This document shows, piece after piece, positions 6,937 through 14,215 of a stretch of DNA of 64,000 bases. The notes under the pieces are model-generated. The model searched no databases, was not told where the DNA came from, and saw only the letters and a program-made list of their open reading frames with translations. This DNA comes from Chengkuizengella sp. SCS-71B (GTDB taxonomy: Bacteria; Bacillota; Bacilli; Paenibacillales; KCTC-33759). Every line of letters begins with the position of its first letter. The first letter of the stretch is position 1. The stretch is from NCBI RefSeq assembly GCF_040100845.1, contig NZ_JAZHSH010000001.1:1116001-1180000 (forward strand), read 5' to 3'. Both the position numbers and the translations under genes were made by a program.

Positions 6937-7188
6937 TTACATCATACTCTCAATTGCAAATATTTCAGCCCGAATTGCAGCAATTAGAACGTTGTTTTGT
7001 CCTAGAAAATTAGTTGCTTCAAGAAATCTTAATTCTGCATTTAATTCCGCTAATCTTTCTTCATCAGAACTTCCCCAAGAACTTCCCCAAGAACTTCCCC
7101 TAGAACCTCCCCTAGAACTCTTTAAAATGATCACAAGAAGAATGAAGAGAACTAATACTATAGCAGCGCCTGTAATAATTCCGCTCAT
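6937..7188 (-). CDS. YjcZ-like microprotein with coiled tail
   Basis: At 83 residues this is the longest family member. It has a short head (MSGIITGAA), the core IVLVLFILLVIILK, a repeated Arg/Ser/Gly/Trp linker (GSSWGSSWGSS) and a predicted helical tail (DEERLAELNAELRFLEATN). The helical tail is unusual for the family and could support oligomerisation. GAAAGGAGGG and the bipartite promoter at 7222-7254 precede it. Confidence 0.75.
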   Translation of the reverse strand: MSGIITGAAIVLVLFILLVIILKSSRGGSRGSSWGSSWGSSDEERLAELNAELRFLEATNFLGQNNVLIAAIRAEIFAIESMM

Positions 7189-7221
7189 GATATCCCCTCC
7201 TTTCTATACTAAGATGTAATA

Positions 7222-7254
7222 TATTCTATGATCAGAAAAATATTTTGTTTGGAC
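7222..7254 (-). promoter_or_regulatory. SigK-like bipartite promoter
   Basis: On the minus strand GTCCAAACA is followed after 15 bases by CATAGAATA. Confidence 0.6.
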
Positions 7255-7326
7255 TGGTATCCTAGGGCAAGTACACATTTTTAATAGATTAAAACCCCAC
7301 TATATAATAGTGAGGTTCTCTAAAGT

Positions 7327-7395
7327 GGAATTATTACAGGAGCAGCAATTGTTCTAGTGCTCTTAATCTATCATATGTTTTTATTAGTGTTTTGA
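7327..7395 (+). pseudogene. YjcZ-like gene fragment
   Basis: GIITGAAIVLVL matches the start of the minus-strand protein at 6937-7188, then the helix is broken by a frameshift. It faces that gene head to head across shared leader DNA. There is no start codon. A similar wreck lies at 19944. Confidence 0.5.
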
Positions 7396-7428
7396 TTGGA
7401 CGTGTACCTATTTTAAGAAATTGTGCTA

Positions 7429-7472
7429 TTGCATATCCTCTTGTACCTCTTATATAATAAGAACAAATGCTC
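7429..7472 (+). promoter_or_regulatory. Vegetative promoter with possible LexA box
   Basis: TTGCAT at 7429-7434, a 17-base gap and TATAAT at 7452-7457 resemble a SigA promoter. GAAC AAAT GCTC at 7461-7472 is one base from the Bacillus LexA pattern GAAC RNRY GTTC. It overlaps the likely start site, where a repressor would block transcription. Confidence 0.4.
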
Positions 7473-7489
7473 CATTAAAGGTGATAAGA

Positions 7490-7831
7490 ATGAAAGAAAA
7501 TAAACTAACACCTGGTTCTAATATGCTATGGGAATCAAGCAGAATGATGCTTCCTGAACATAAAGAACGTATAAATGATTTTCAACATGAATTAACCAGA
7601 AAGTCGAAACCTGAACTTGCAGAGGAAGAAGTTAATGTTATATCAGAGCAGTTATCCCAATCCATGATGGAAGAGTCAGAAATAACAATTGAATTGTTTA
7701 CTTCATTTGGTAAGAATGAATTTAAAACTGGAACAGTAACTAAATTTGATACCCAATTAAAACAAATTAAACTAGAGTTTGAGAGTGAATATGAGTGGAT
7801 TAAGTTTGATGATATCGTGGGGGTTTCGTGA
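7490..7831 (+). CDS. YolD-like protein
   Basis: This 113-residue protein has the YolD-like pattern. An N-terminal segment contains MLPEHKERINDF; a C-terminal beta domain follows in which short strands end in IKLEFESEYEWIKFDDIVGV. In Bacillus such proteins are often encoded with SOS-induced Y-family DNA polymerases; no polymerase is here. I start at 7490 because AAAGGTGATAAG precedes that ATG. The stop overlaps the ATG of the next gene (TGATG), implying coupled translation. The possible LexA box upstream fits the family's usual regulation. Confidence 0.7.
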   Translation: MKENKLTPGSNMLWESSRMMLPEHKERINDFQHELTRKSKPELAEEEVNVISEQLSQSMMEESEITIELFTSFGKNEFKTGTVTKFDTQLKQIKLEFESEYEWIKFDDIVGVS

Positions 7832-8061
7832 TGCTTACCGACCTTGAACGAAAGGTATTACGAATTTTGTATAACTTTTCTCATTCAAAACGTAGAATGC
7901 CAACCATTCCTGAACTAGAAATCAAAACAGGTAAAGATGAGAAAACAGTCCGTTCAGTATTAAACGGACTTGTTAGAGGTGGGTATATAGAATGCGATAA
8001 TGGAGATACACAAGATATAAAGATTATATATTCTAGGGATTATGATTCACCGTTTAAATGA
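7831..8061 (+). CDS. LexA-type winged-helix protein
   Basis: This 76-residue protein is almost entirely one winged helix-turn-helix domain. LTDLERKVLRILYNF begins it, and RRMPTIPELEIKTGKDEKTV followed by LNGLVRGGYIE resembles the DNA-binding domain of LexA. There is no self-cleavage (peptidase S24) domain. It overlaps the YolD gene by one base, so the two are probably made together. It may be a small regulator. Confidence 0.6.
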   Translation: MLTDLERKVLRILYNFSHSKRRMPTIPELEIKTGKDEKTVRSVLNGLVRGGYIECDNGDTQDIKIIYSRDYDSPFK

Positions 8062-8199
8062 GAAAACGCAAATTTAAGCCCTAAGTGAATTAAATTCCAA
8101 CTAAATTTAAATAATGAAGTTTTTAAATCTAAGTCTCCTTTGTTTTGCAAAGTATATTAAAGGAAGATAAGCAGCATTCAAATAACTGGTAGTTTATTA

Positions 8200-8481
8200 T
8201 TAAGGTTCAATGGAACTCAATTTTGGAGTTGTTATCCAATTTGTCCATTTATTATACTTATAAACTACAAAATATTCAGAATCTGTTTCTATCAGCTTTA
8301 TAGTTGATCTAGGAACACGAACTGTTGTCCGTTCTTTATCTAGATTTTCAACAATAATTGTACTATCACTATCATTAATATCAACAACGAATGCAACTGC
8401 TGAAGTCGTTGATTGTCCATTTAAATAAATAAAACCCGATATGATTATTACTATAATTACCAACCAACGCCTTTTGAACAA
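8200..8481 (-). CDS. Small exported or membrane-anchored protein, unknown
   Basis: This 93-residue protein has an N-terminal basic-hydrophobic segment (MFKRRWLVIIVIIISGFIYL) that acts as signal or anchor. A beta-rich domain of about 65 residues follows, facing outside, with VVDINDSDSTIIVENLD and an alternating C-terminal strand pattern. TTG is the start, eight bases after AGAGGTG. I do not recognise the family. Confidence 0.55.
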   Translation of the reverse strand: MFKRRWLVIIVIIISGFIYLNGQSTTSAVAFVVDINDSDSTIIVENLDKERTTVRVPRSTIKLIETDSEYFVVYKYNKWTNWITTPKLSSIEP

Positions 8482-8573
8482 TGGAAATTCACCTCTTTTT
8501 TTATTATTCTACACCATTTTTTGAGAAACTAAAAAACTAATCTTGAATAAGTCTTAGAAGACTAGGTAATGAA

Positions 8574-8612
8574 ACCACAAGAAGAGTTCATTCTACTTGT
8601 GGTTTTTTTCTT
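8574..8612 (+). terminator. Rho-independent terminator
   Basis: ACCACAAGAAG and CTTGTGGT form a strong stem followed by seven T residues. No plus-strand gene ends immediately before it, so it may serve the YolD operon at a distance. Confidence 0.5.
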
Positions 8613-8790
8613 TTTTAGAGATTAGGTTGATATGAAATTTACGAACCTTGTTTAATGGAAGTTTTATATATAAAAAACCACCAACTTAAAGTCAGTGGTT
8701 CGATCTCATCCCTAATGAGACCATTAGCCCATAAACTAATCTATTAATGATTAAAGAAAAGGTAACTCTATTATATCAAATATTTTACAA

Positions 8791-9018
8791 TTACCAAAAT
8801 GTATTAATATCTGCATTTTTGTCTTTTTCTTTCAAGGCTTTAACAACTTTTTGTTTCGTGTTTTCGGTAGGAGAGTAATTTTTATCCCCGCATAATTTAG
8901 ACATTGTATCTCTACTAATGCCAGACTTTTTTACAATAGTTTGTTGAGTCACTTCATTATCATCTAAATATTTTCCAAGTCTTGTTCTCCTACGTCCTAA
9001 ACCTTTACCCCAAACCAT
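8791..9018 (-). CDS. Small XRE-family DNA-binding protein
   Basis: This 75-residue HTH protein starts MVWGKGLGRRRTRLGKYLDD. The helix-turn-helix is VTQQTIVKKSGISRDTMSKL, and a YSPTENTKQKVVKAL tail follows. This compact form is common in prophages and other mobile DNA of Bacillales. I chose the ATG at 9018, ten bases after AAAAGGAG; the ATG at 9024 is equally possible. A divergent small gene starts at 9165, giving a repressor/early-gene layout. Confidence 0.65.
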   Translation of the reverse strand: MVWGKGLGRRRTRLGKYLDDNEVTQQTIVKKSGISRDTMSKLCGDKNYSPTENTKQKVVKALKEKDKNADINTFW

Positions 9019-9164
9019 TTCCATCACACTCCTTTTAATGATCATGATGGACAGGTTAATTAAAAAATATACTATTTCCAAAATTAAATTTGTCAAACTC
9101 CTGACATAGTGTACAATCCATGTCACATACACTCTAACAAATACACGCCAGGGAGGTTTTATAA

Positions 9165-9281
9165 ATGAAAGGTGAACTTATAGTAAAGGTTAATTTTAGG
9201 TTTTATATCCATATCATTAATACAGGATATTTGAGGCTAATAAATATGGTTAAAGGTTTTATGATGGGGAAATTAAATTGA
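9165..9281 (+). CDS. Unknown small protein divergent to XRE gene
   Basis: This is a 38-residue basic protein with no recognised domain. AGGGAGG lies seven bases before the ATG. It is transcribed away from the XRE gene and followed by a hairpin at 9306-9335. Position suggests a target of the XRE repressor, but the ORF could be fortuitous. Confidence 0.4.
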   Translation: MKGELIVKVNFRFYIHIINTGYLRLINMVKGFMMGKLN

Positions 9282-9305
9282 GTGATGCAAGTAGATTGAA
9301 TAAAA

Positions 9306-9337
9306 AAGTCACTGGTGTTAAACACAGTGGCTTTCTA
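9306..9337 (+). terminator. Probable terminator
   Basis: AGTCACTG and CAGTGGCT pair with one G-U, followed by TTTC. Confidence 0.45.
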
Positions 9338-9528
9338 TGTTTATCGCAAATGTTATATTTATCCAAGAGTTGCATTAATAAATCTTTCTTTTATTAAATT
9401 AAAAACGTTTTTCAAAACATGTTTCCCAACACAAAAAGAACCAGTTTTTGTTATAATAACCCTATCTAATACCACAATTTGTTTAAATATAGCAATTAAA
9501 ATATTGACTCAAAAAAAGGGTGAAAGTA

Positions 9529-10797
9529 ATGATTACCACAACTTATTCATCATTAGGGGAGCTCATTCGATATCATCGGAAACAAGCAGAAATGACAATA
9601 GTACAATTAGAACAATTAACTAACGTTGACAAGGCTGTCATATCTAGAATCGAAACCGGACAAACAAAACGTCCAAACTTGGAGAATATCCTGAAGATTG
9701 GGGTAATATTGAAAATACCATATGAAAAGATAATGGATCTATATATTGATAACGAGGAAAGATTAGAAGTTTTATTTTCTGTGTTAAATGATTTTATTCA
9801 GGAGAGTAATTTTGGCTTAATTACTAAATTAGGGGAGAAAATTCTTAGCTCGCCGACAGAGAATAGCATAGATTTAGTAGAAATATTATTCGAAAAGACA
9901 AAGAGTATTAAAGAACCATCTGTTAGGTTATCGCTATATAAATTGGTTATTAGTTATTCAAGAGCCCATGGGATCATGCCTTATATTGCAAAAGGATTAA
10001 TGCAGTCATACTTTATTGAGAGAGACGATTTTACTAAATTAAGGTCAACTTTTTCTTCAGGTAAAAGTGTTTTATTTTTTGAGGATTTTCTTACAAGCGA
10101 AGAAAAGGGTTTGATCTATTGTAAACTAGGGGTTCATGCTTATTACATATGTCTATTTGAGGAGAGCGTAGAATTAAATAAAAAGGCATTAGAGGAAAAA
10201 ATAACTGACACTAGAATGTTGGCAAACACTATTGGTTCTTTATCCAATGGTTACTATCGTTTAGGTGATTATAAACAATCAAAAGCATATTTAGATAAAT
10301 ATAAGACATTTCCCCTTCCTGAAGTAAAAGATAATACAAAGTTAAACGAATCAATGTTGCACTCAGCCAATGGAAATCATCAGTTGGCTATTGCAATCTT
10401 ACAAGAAAATTTACTGCACTTTGGAGATAACGCCTTGTTACATGTAGTAAACCAATTAATTAAAATATACTTACAAATTAAAAACCTATCAGCAATTGAA
10501 GAACTTTTACAGCTAGAAGAAAAAATATTATCCATAAAGCAAGTTACTCCGTTTAAAAAATCTGAACTAGCCTACTATTTCAGACTCAAAGGGGATTATT
10601 ATATCTTAAGGAATAGAGTAGAGGAAGGAATTAAATTTTATTTAGAAGCAGCAAATAGATATGCTATGATTGACTTGATCGAGAAAGAAAAAGAATGTTT
10701 ACGGGAAATTATGAATACCCATGAATCCAATAGAGAAATAGATGTTTTTAAAACTATAGAAAAATTAAAAATTCATTTAACAAAGAAAGAAGGTTAA
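9529..10797 (+). CDS. RRNPP-type HTH-TPR regulator
   Basis: The 422-residue product has an N-terminal XRE helix-turn-helix (residues about 8-63, with LEQLTNVDKAVISRIETGQ). Several TPR-like helical pairs follow (for example ALEEKITDTRMLANTIGSL, and YYRLGDYKQSKAYLDKY). This layout and length match peptide-sensing RRNPP regulators such as NprR and PlcR, in which TPRs bind a secreted and re-imported peptide. I start at 9529 because AAAGGGTGA precedes that ATG; a GTG at 9520 is embedded in the site. A 35-codon gene with a hydrophobic N terminus begins 4 bases after the stop, where the signal gene of such systems lies. Its targets are unknown. Confidence 0.75.
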   Translation: MITTTYSSLGELIRYHRKQAEMTIVQLEQLTNVDKAVISRIETGQTKRPNLENILKIGVILKIPYEKIMDLYIDNEERLEVLFSVLNDFIQESNFGLITKLGEKILSSPTENSIDLVEILFEKTKSIKEPSVRLSLYKLVISYSRAHGIMPYIAKGLMQSYFIERDDFTKLRSTFSSGKSVLFFEDFLTSEEKGLIYCKLGVHAYYICLFEESVELNKKALEEKITDTRMLANTIGSLSNGYYRLGDYKQSKAYLDKYKTFPLPEVKDNTKLNESMLHSANGNHQLAIAILQENLLHFGDNALLHVVNQLIKIYLQIKNLSAIEELLQLEEKILSIKQVTPFKKSELAYYFRLKGDYYILRNRVEEGIKFYLEAANRYAMIDLIEKEKECLREIMNTHESNREIDVFKTIEKLKIHLTKKEG

Positions 10798-10801
10798 TAT
10801 T

Positions 10802-10909
10802 ATGAAAAAAATATTCAAGTCTTTAGCTTATTTTGCCTTTGCAGTAGTAATCACACCGGAAATCATTACGGTTATGACATTACTTAATGAGATGGATACA
10901 GGTTGGTAG
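10802..10909 (+). CDS. Candidate signalling propeptide for the RRNPP regulator
   Basis: This 35-residue peptide starts MKKIFKSLAYFAFAVVITPE, with three Lys followed by a hydrophobic core as in a secretion signal. It ends with the polar tail LLNEMDTGW. The start codon is 4 bases after the regulator's stop, with GAAGG inside the regulator's last codons as ribosome binding site. A strong terminator follows at 10929, so the two genes form a bicistronic unit. Known signal propeptides (Phr, NprX, PapR) have this size and place. The mature peptide cannot be read from sequence. No AXA cleavage motif is obvious. Confidence 0.55.
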   Translation: MKKIFKSLAYFAFAVVITPEIITVMTLLNEMDTGW

Positions 10910-10928
10910 AAAAAGTAGCTATAAATAT

Positions 10929-10965
10929 ACAAAACCATCCTACTTTATTAGTGGATGGTTTTGTT
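10929..10965 (+). terminator. Rho-independent terminator
   Basis: ACAAAACCATCC and GGATGGTTTTGT form a 12-base-pair stem closing the regulator-peptide unit. Confidence 0.7.
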
Positions 10966-11425
10966 ATGTAAAAAAGGAATATGCTGTTATTTTTCAAAAA
11001 TACTATATATAACAAATTATATTAAAATATAAATTGTCTGATAGTTATAAACAATTTACCAAGCCGTATACTGTATCTCTTTAAATCAGTTCTCTATAAC
11101 CATTATTGTCTTGGTAAATGGTAAATCTAAAAGAAGCAGGAGGTAAAATATGAGGAGATAAAACTTTCGTATATTGAAGAAAAATGATTTTTTTTTGCAA
11201 GTTCTTCCATAAACTGAAACCTTTTTCCTTTTAAATTGTATAAGTAGGTACTCTAAGTTCTGTATATCTAGGATGGTGATACATAGAACATCCCTGATAA
11301 TTGTTCACAGCAATCACCAGGGACAAATAAAAAATTAAAAATTCAAACTAATTATAAACGACTTTGATTGATAAGTCACTTTTAAAAATTTTAGATCAAA
11401 TTTTATATGAAAATTATTAAATTAG
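10966..11425. other. Intergenic DNA without a supported gene
   Basis: The stretch is AT-rich and has no ORF with a ribosome binding site. An imperfect palindrome with CCCTG/CAGGG arms near 11301-11333 lacks a T run. Confidence 0.4.
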
Positions 11426-11463
11426 GAACATATGTTCGTAAAAATACTAAATTTGGTGTATAA
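11426..11463 (+). promoter_or_regulatory. LexA (SOS) box and -10 element
   Basis: GGAACATATGTTCG at 11425-11438 matches the Bacillus LexA/DinR operator CGAACRNRYGTTCG at all but the first base. TATAAT at 11458-11463 is a consensus -10 sequence. The operator therefore lies over the -35 region of the promoter for the gene at 11503. Confidence 0.65.
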
Positions 11464-11502
11464 TAGAATTAACATAATAATTAATTAAGGGGAGTATTTT
11501 AT

Positions 11503-11640
11503 ATGAATGAAAAAGTTGAATTAGAAAAAATTATCTCCATAGTTAATAACCCAACTAAAATCATGAATCAGCTCCGTAATATAATTCATCAAGCACAAGA
11601 ACACGAAAAAATATTATCGGATAAAGATTTTTTTAAATAA
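11503..11640 (+). CDS. Small SOS-controlled protein, unknown
   Basis: The 45-residue hydrophilic protein is predicted helical (ELEKIISIVNNPTKIMNQL). I recognise no family. AAGGGGAG precedes the ATG. The near-perfect LexA box upstream and a terminator directly downstream make it a monocistronic damage-inducible unit. It lies next to a broken integrase and a tRNA remnant, so it may be a survivor of an integrated element. Confidence 0.55.
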   Translation: MNEKVELEKIISIVNNPTKIMNQLRNIIHQAQEHEKILSDKDFFK

Positions 11641-11650
11641 AAAATTTAAG

Positions 11651-11688
11651 AAAAAAAGACCTTAGAGTAATTTAAAAGGTCTTTTTTC
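11651..11688 (+). terminator. Rho-independent terminator
   Basis: AAAAAAGACCTT and AAGGTCTTTTTT pair perfectly over 12 bases across a short loop, followed by T residues. Confidence 0.7.
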
Positions 11689-11848
11689 GTTGCTATATCA
11701 ATGTTAGATAAATACCTTTTGACAACCAATTTGACAACACAGTCTTTGCAGAAGGGTAATTTTAAAGAAGTTAAGTAAGAACAAACCGCAGTAGAATAAG
11801 GGATGTCACTTATGGATACCAAGGTAAATACCCCTCTCAGCTCTGGCA

Positions 11849-11887
11849 GCGTAGAGGTCAGGGGTTCGATCCCCCTTGGCTCCACCA
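11849..11887 (+). other. tRNA 3' end remnant, likely attachment site
   Basis: The T arm (GGTTCGATCC flanked by complementary CAGGG/CCCCT bases) and an acceptor strand ending TTGGCTCCACCA are intact. No 5' half, D arm or anticodon arm can be folded upstream. A tRNA 3' end beside an integrase gene is the usual product of site-specific integration. The tRNA identity cannot be told from this part. Confidence 0.6.
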
Positions 11888-11952
11888 TATAAAACGTTGA
11901 AGTGGCAAGGGTTTTTGAGAAATATTAGTATTTTAAAATTACATCTACTAAA

Positions 11953-12604
11953 TTAAAACCCACATTTTGCCGACATATCTTTGCATACTTGTCCACACTT
12001 AATCATTTTAAACTGAATAAAATAGGAAGAAATAGGACAAATTAAAATTGTTCTTTTTTTTGATTTTAGAATATCGTCAAATTTGCTTGATGCAGTTTTA
12101 TCGGCAGATTTTAAAACATGACCATAGGTATTCATTGTTACTCTAATATCAGAGTGTCCTAATCTTTCTGCTATGATTTTAGCATGGATTCCTTGGTTTA
12201 TTAAAAGTGTTGCAGAAGTATGTCTTAATCCGTGCATTGTAACATTAGGAAGATTATTCTTTTTGATAAACCTCCTCCACCAAGTAGTTAAACTTGAAGG
12301 ATTCAAAGGTTTACCTTTCCAATCAGAAAAAAGAAATTGTTATTTCCATCACTCCAAAGTTCTTCTGCTGCAAGACGATTTTTGTTTTTTTGATGAATTA
12401 GCTTTTTTAAATCCTGCTCTAACGAGGAGGGATATGAGATGGTTCTCTTACTCTTCTTTGTTTTAGGTTTGTCAATGACATATCCATTAATCTTAGTATA
12501 TGTAACAGCTTGATTTATTGTAATTGTTCCCTCATCAAAATTTATATGTTTACTTTCTAAACCCAGAATTTCTGAGCGTCTTAATCCTGAAGTAATTGCT
12601 AATT
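11953..12604 (-). pseudogene. int: Tyrosine recombinase (phage integrase), broken
   Basis: Read on the minus strand, similarity runs from LRRSEILGLESKHINFDEG through TKKSKRTISYPSSLEQDLKK to the catalytic end with HGLRHTSATLLINQG, IAERLGHSDIRV and the probable tyrosine in TMNTYGHV. The N-terminal half is absent: similarity ends where a YjcZ-like gene begins at about 12605. A one-base deletion in a T6 run near 12335 puts the last 117 residues in another frame. It cannot be functional. Placement beside the tRNA remnant marks the scar of an integrated element. Confidence 0.75.
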
Positions 12605-12733
12605 TTATTTTGGTAATGGATTAAGTGAATCATATCTCGAATGTCCACTTGCTGCTATAAGAATAATAACCAAAAGAATGAAGAGCACTAAAACTAATGC
12701 TGCTCCTGTAGCAGAACCACTGTGTCCACTCAT
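12605..12733 (-). CDS. YjcZ-like microprotein at a recombination junction
   Basis: This 42-residue protein has head MSGHSGSATGAA, core LVLVLFILLVIILIAA and tail SGHSRYDSLNPLPK, which runs right into integrase sequence. Unlike its paralogues it has no Shine-Dalgarno site: the bases before the ATG are TAAGCCTGGATATATA. The standard leader and promoter are missing too. Expression is doubtful. Confidence 0.5.
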   Translation of the reverse strand: MSGHSGSATGAALVLVLFILLVIILIAASGHSRYDSLNPLPK

Positions 12734-12740
12734 TATATAT

Positions 12741-12777
12741 CCAGGCTTACATTATCAAAAAAAATCCAGGCTTACAT
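12741..12777. repeat. Short direct repeat
   Basis: CCAGGCTTACAT occurs at 12741-12752 and 12766-12777. The second copy lies in the 3' end of the neighbouring microprotein gene. The duplication probably arose when the leader of the gene at 12605 was lost. Confidence 0.6.
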
Positions 12778-12934
12778 CACCCAAAAAAACATCTCGCGCA
12801 TCCGGTTCCTCAAAAGTTATAGTTACTCCTTTTGAATAAGTAGGTCTTCTTGAAGCAATTAAAATAATAACTAAAAGTATAAATAACACTAATACTATAG
12901 CAGCGCCTGTAGCAGAACCACTATAACTACCCAT
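12755..12934 (-). CDS. YjcZ-like microprotein with acidic tail
   Basis: This 59-residue protein starts MGSYSGSATGAA, has core IVLVLFILLVIILIA and an acidic tail (TFEEPDARDVFLGDVSLDFF). I use the ATG at 12934, which follows GGAGGTGATTTTT; an upstream in-frame ATG lacks a site. Tail length and charge set it apart from the Cys-tailed copies. Confidence 0.7.
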   Translation of the reverse strand: MGSYSGSATGAAIVLVLFILLVIILIASRRPTYSKGVTITFEEPDARDVFLGDVSLDFF

Positions 12935-12965
12935 AAAAATCACCTCCAATCAATTTGATGTACTA

Positions 12966-12998
12966 TATACTATGTTAAATAATCTAATATGATTGGAC
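12966..12998 (-). promoter_or_regulatory. SigK-like bipartite promoter
   Basis: On the minus strand GTCCAATCA is followed after 15 bases by CATAGTATA, upstream of the gene at 12934. Confidence 0.6.
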
Positions 12999-13033
12999 TG
13001 GTACCCTAGTGCAAGTACACATTTTTAATAGTT

Positions 13034-13066
13034 TAAAACCCCACTAGATAAATAGTGAGGTTTTCC
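13034..13066 (-). terminator. Cassette hairpin
   Basis: AAACCCCACT and AGTGAGGTTT form the recurrent hairpin. It is followed upstream (minus strand) by a second bipartite promoter with CATAGAATA and GTCTATACC near 13109-13143. Confidence 0.5.
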
Positions 13067-13219
13067 GTAGAAGGATTCTATGAGTGGATAAATAGTTCTA
13101 CCTTATATTCTATGTTTAAACCCTTCATTTTGGTATAGACAAATGACTTGCTTGTTTGAAAATGTGCTATTATACCATAACATTAAAAAACCCTGCTTTA
13201 AACAGGCAGGGCTTTGAAG

Positions 13220-13333
13220 CTAATATTTTCCAACACTTGCATCAGTGGCAGTCCAAAAACCAATAATTAACAGAATGAAAAGGACTAGAACTAAAGCTGC
13301 TCCACTACCAGAGCGTCTTCCATAATCACTCAT
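13220..13333 (-). CDS. YjcZ-like sporulation microprotein
   Basis: This 37-residue protein has head MSDYGRRSGSGAA, core LVLVLFILLIIGFW and short tail TATDASVGKY. The core is altered at its end (IIGFW for IILVA). It is preceded by AGGAGGAATTCGA, identical to the leader of the plus-strand gene at 5305. Confidence 0.7.
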   Translation of the reverse strand: MSDYGRRSGSGAALVLVLFILLIIGFWTATDASVGKY

Positions 13334-13365
13334 TCGAATTCCTCCTATCTATACATGATGTACTA

Positions 13366-13398
13366 TATATTATGAAAGGAAAATCTAAACTGCTTGGG
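13366..13398 (-). promoter_or_regulatory. SigK-like bipartite promoter
   Basis: On the minus strand CCCAAGCA is followed after 16 bases by CATAATATA. Confidence 0.6.
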
Positions 13399-13602
13399 TT
13401 AATGCTCTGATACAAGCGCACATTTTTCATAGTTTAAAACCCCACTATATAAATAGTGAGGTTTTCCGTAGAAGGATTCTATGAGAGCATTATAGTTCTG
13501 CCATATATTCTATGTTCATACTCTTCATTTCGTATAGACAAGTGACTTGCTTGGTTAGAAATGTGCTATTATACCAATTTTAAATTATATAAGTTCGTAA
13601 GG

Positions 13603-13636
13603 GGTGAATGATTTAATTCCAGTCTATCCACCCTCC
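13603..13636 (-). pseudogene. BhlA holin start remnant
   Basis: TGTTAAGGAGGGTGGATAGA followed by codons for LELN on the minus strand repeats the initiation region of the gene at 5583; nothing after it is related. Confidence 0.45.
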
Positions 13637-13689
13637 TTAACAATAAAGAACCCTGCTTTAAATAGGCAGGGATTTGAATTTATTATTAG

Positions 13690-13839
13690 TTAGAATATCA
13701 CCGATACATTAGTGCACTGGCAGGCAAAGCACTCATTTCGTTCATATCTCGAACGTTCACTTGCTGCAATAAGAATAATAACCAAAAGAATGAATAGTAC
13801 TAGAACAATTCCTGCTGCAGAACCACTGTGTCCACTCAT
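13690..13839 (-). CDS. YjcZ-like microprotein, Cys-tailed
   Basis: This 49-residue protein has head MSGHSGSAAG, core IVLVLFILLVIILIAA and a tail with CFACQC near the C terminus. GAAAGGAGGG precedes the ATG. Cys-tailed members like this one and the gene at 133 could be cross-linked by disulfides at the spore surface, which is inference. Confidence 0.75.
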   Translation of the reverse strand: MSGHSGSAAGIVLVLFILLVIILIAASERSRYERNECFACQCTNVSVIF

Positions 13840-13869
13840 GTTTATCCCTCCTTTCTATTTGATGTAATA

Positions 13870-13902
13870 TATTCTATGAAAGGAAAATCTAAACTGCTTG
13901 GG
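13870..13902 (-). promoter_or_regulatory. SigK-like bipartite promoter
   Basis: On the minus strand CCCAAGCA is followed after 16 bases by CATAGAATA. Confidence 0.6.
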
Positions 13903-14043
13903 TTAATGCTCTGATACAAGTACACATTTTTCATAGTTTAAACCCCCACTATGTAAATAGTGAGGTTTACACCAAATTGAAAGTGGTCTTCTGCTAATAA
14001 CATAACAGTAAAGAACCGTGCTATTTTTGAGTTTATCCAGTAG

Positions 14044-14148
14044 TTAAAAAGCGGTATCTGGACACCTCCCCACCACGTGGACCCCCCAACTAGCAATTAA
14101 AATAATAACTAATAGAATGAATAAAACCAAAACTATAACTGCCCCCAT
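14044..14148 (-). CDS. YjcZ-like microprotein, headless subtype
   Basis: This 34-residue protein starts directly with the helix (MGAVIVLVLFILLVIILIA) and ends SWGVHVVGRCPDTAF. It shares the missing head with the plus-strand protein at 915. GAAAGGAGGG precedes the ATG. Confidence 0.7.
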   Translation of the reverse strand: MGAVIVLVLFILLVIILIASWGVHVVGRCPDTAF

Positions 14149-14181
14149 GTTAATCCCTCCTTTCTATATTATGATGTAGTA

Positions 14182-14215
14182 TATAATATGTTTAAAAAAT
14201 CTATTTTGTTTGGAC
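14182..14215 (-). promoter_or_regulatory. SigK-like bipartite promoter
   Basis: On the minus strand GTCCAAACA is followed after 16 bases by CATATTATA. Confidence 0.6.

Noticed and set aside
9315-9623. 102-codon ORF before the RRNPP regulator
   Set aside because: It overlaps the regulator start in another frame, has no ribosome binding site and its composition is that of intergenic DNA.
11646-11888. 80-codon ORF on the minus strand starting MVEPRGIEPLTS
   Set aside because: It is the known spurious product of reading through a tRNA 3' end antisense; the tRNA remnant explains it.
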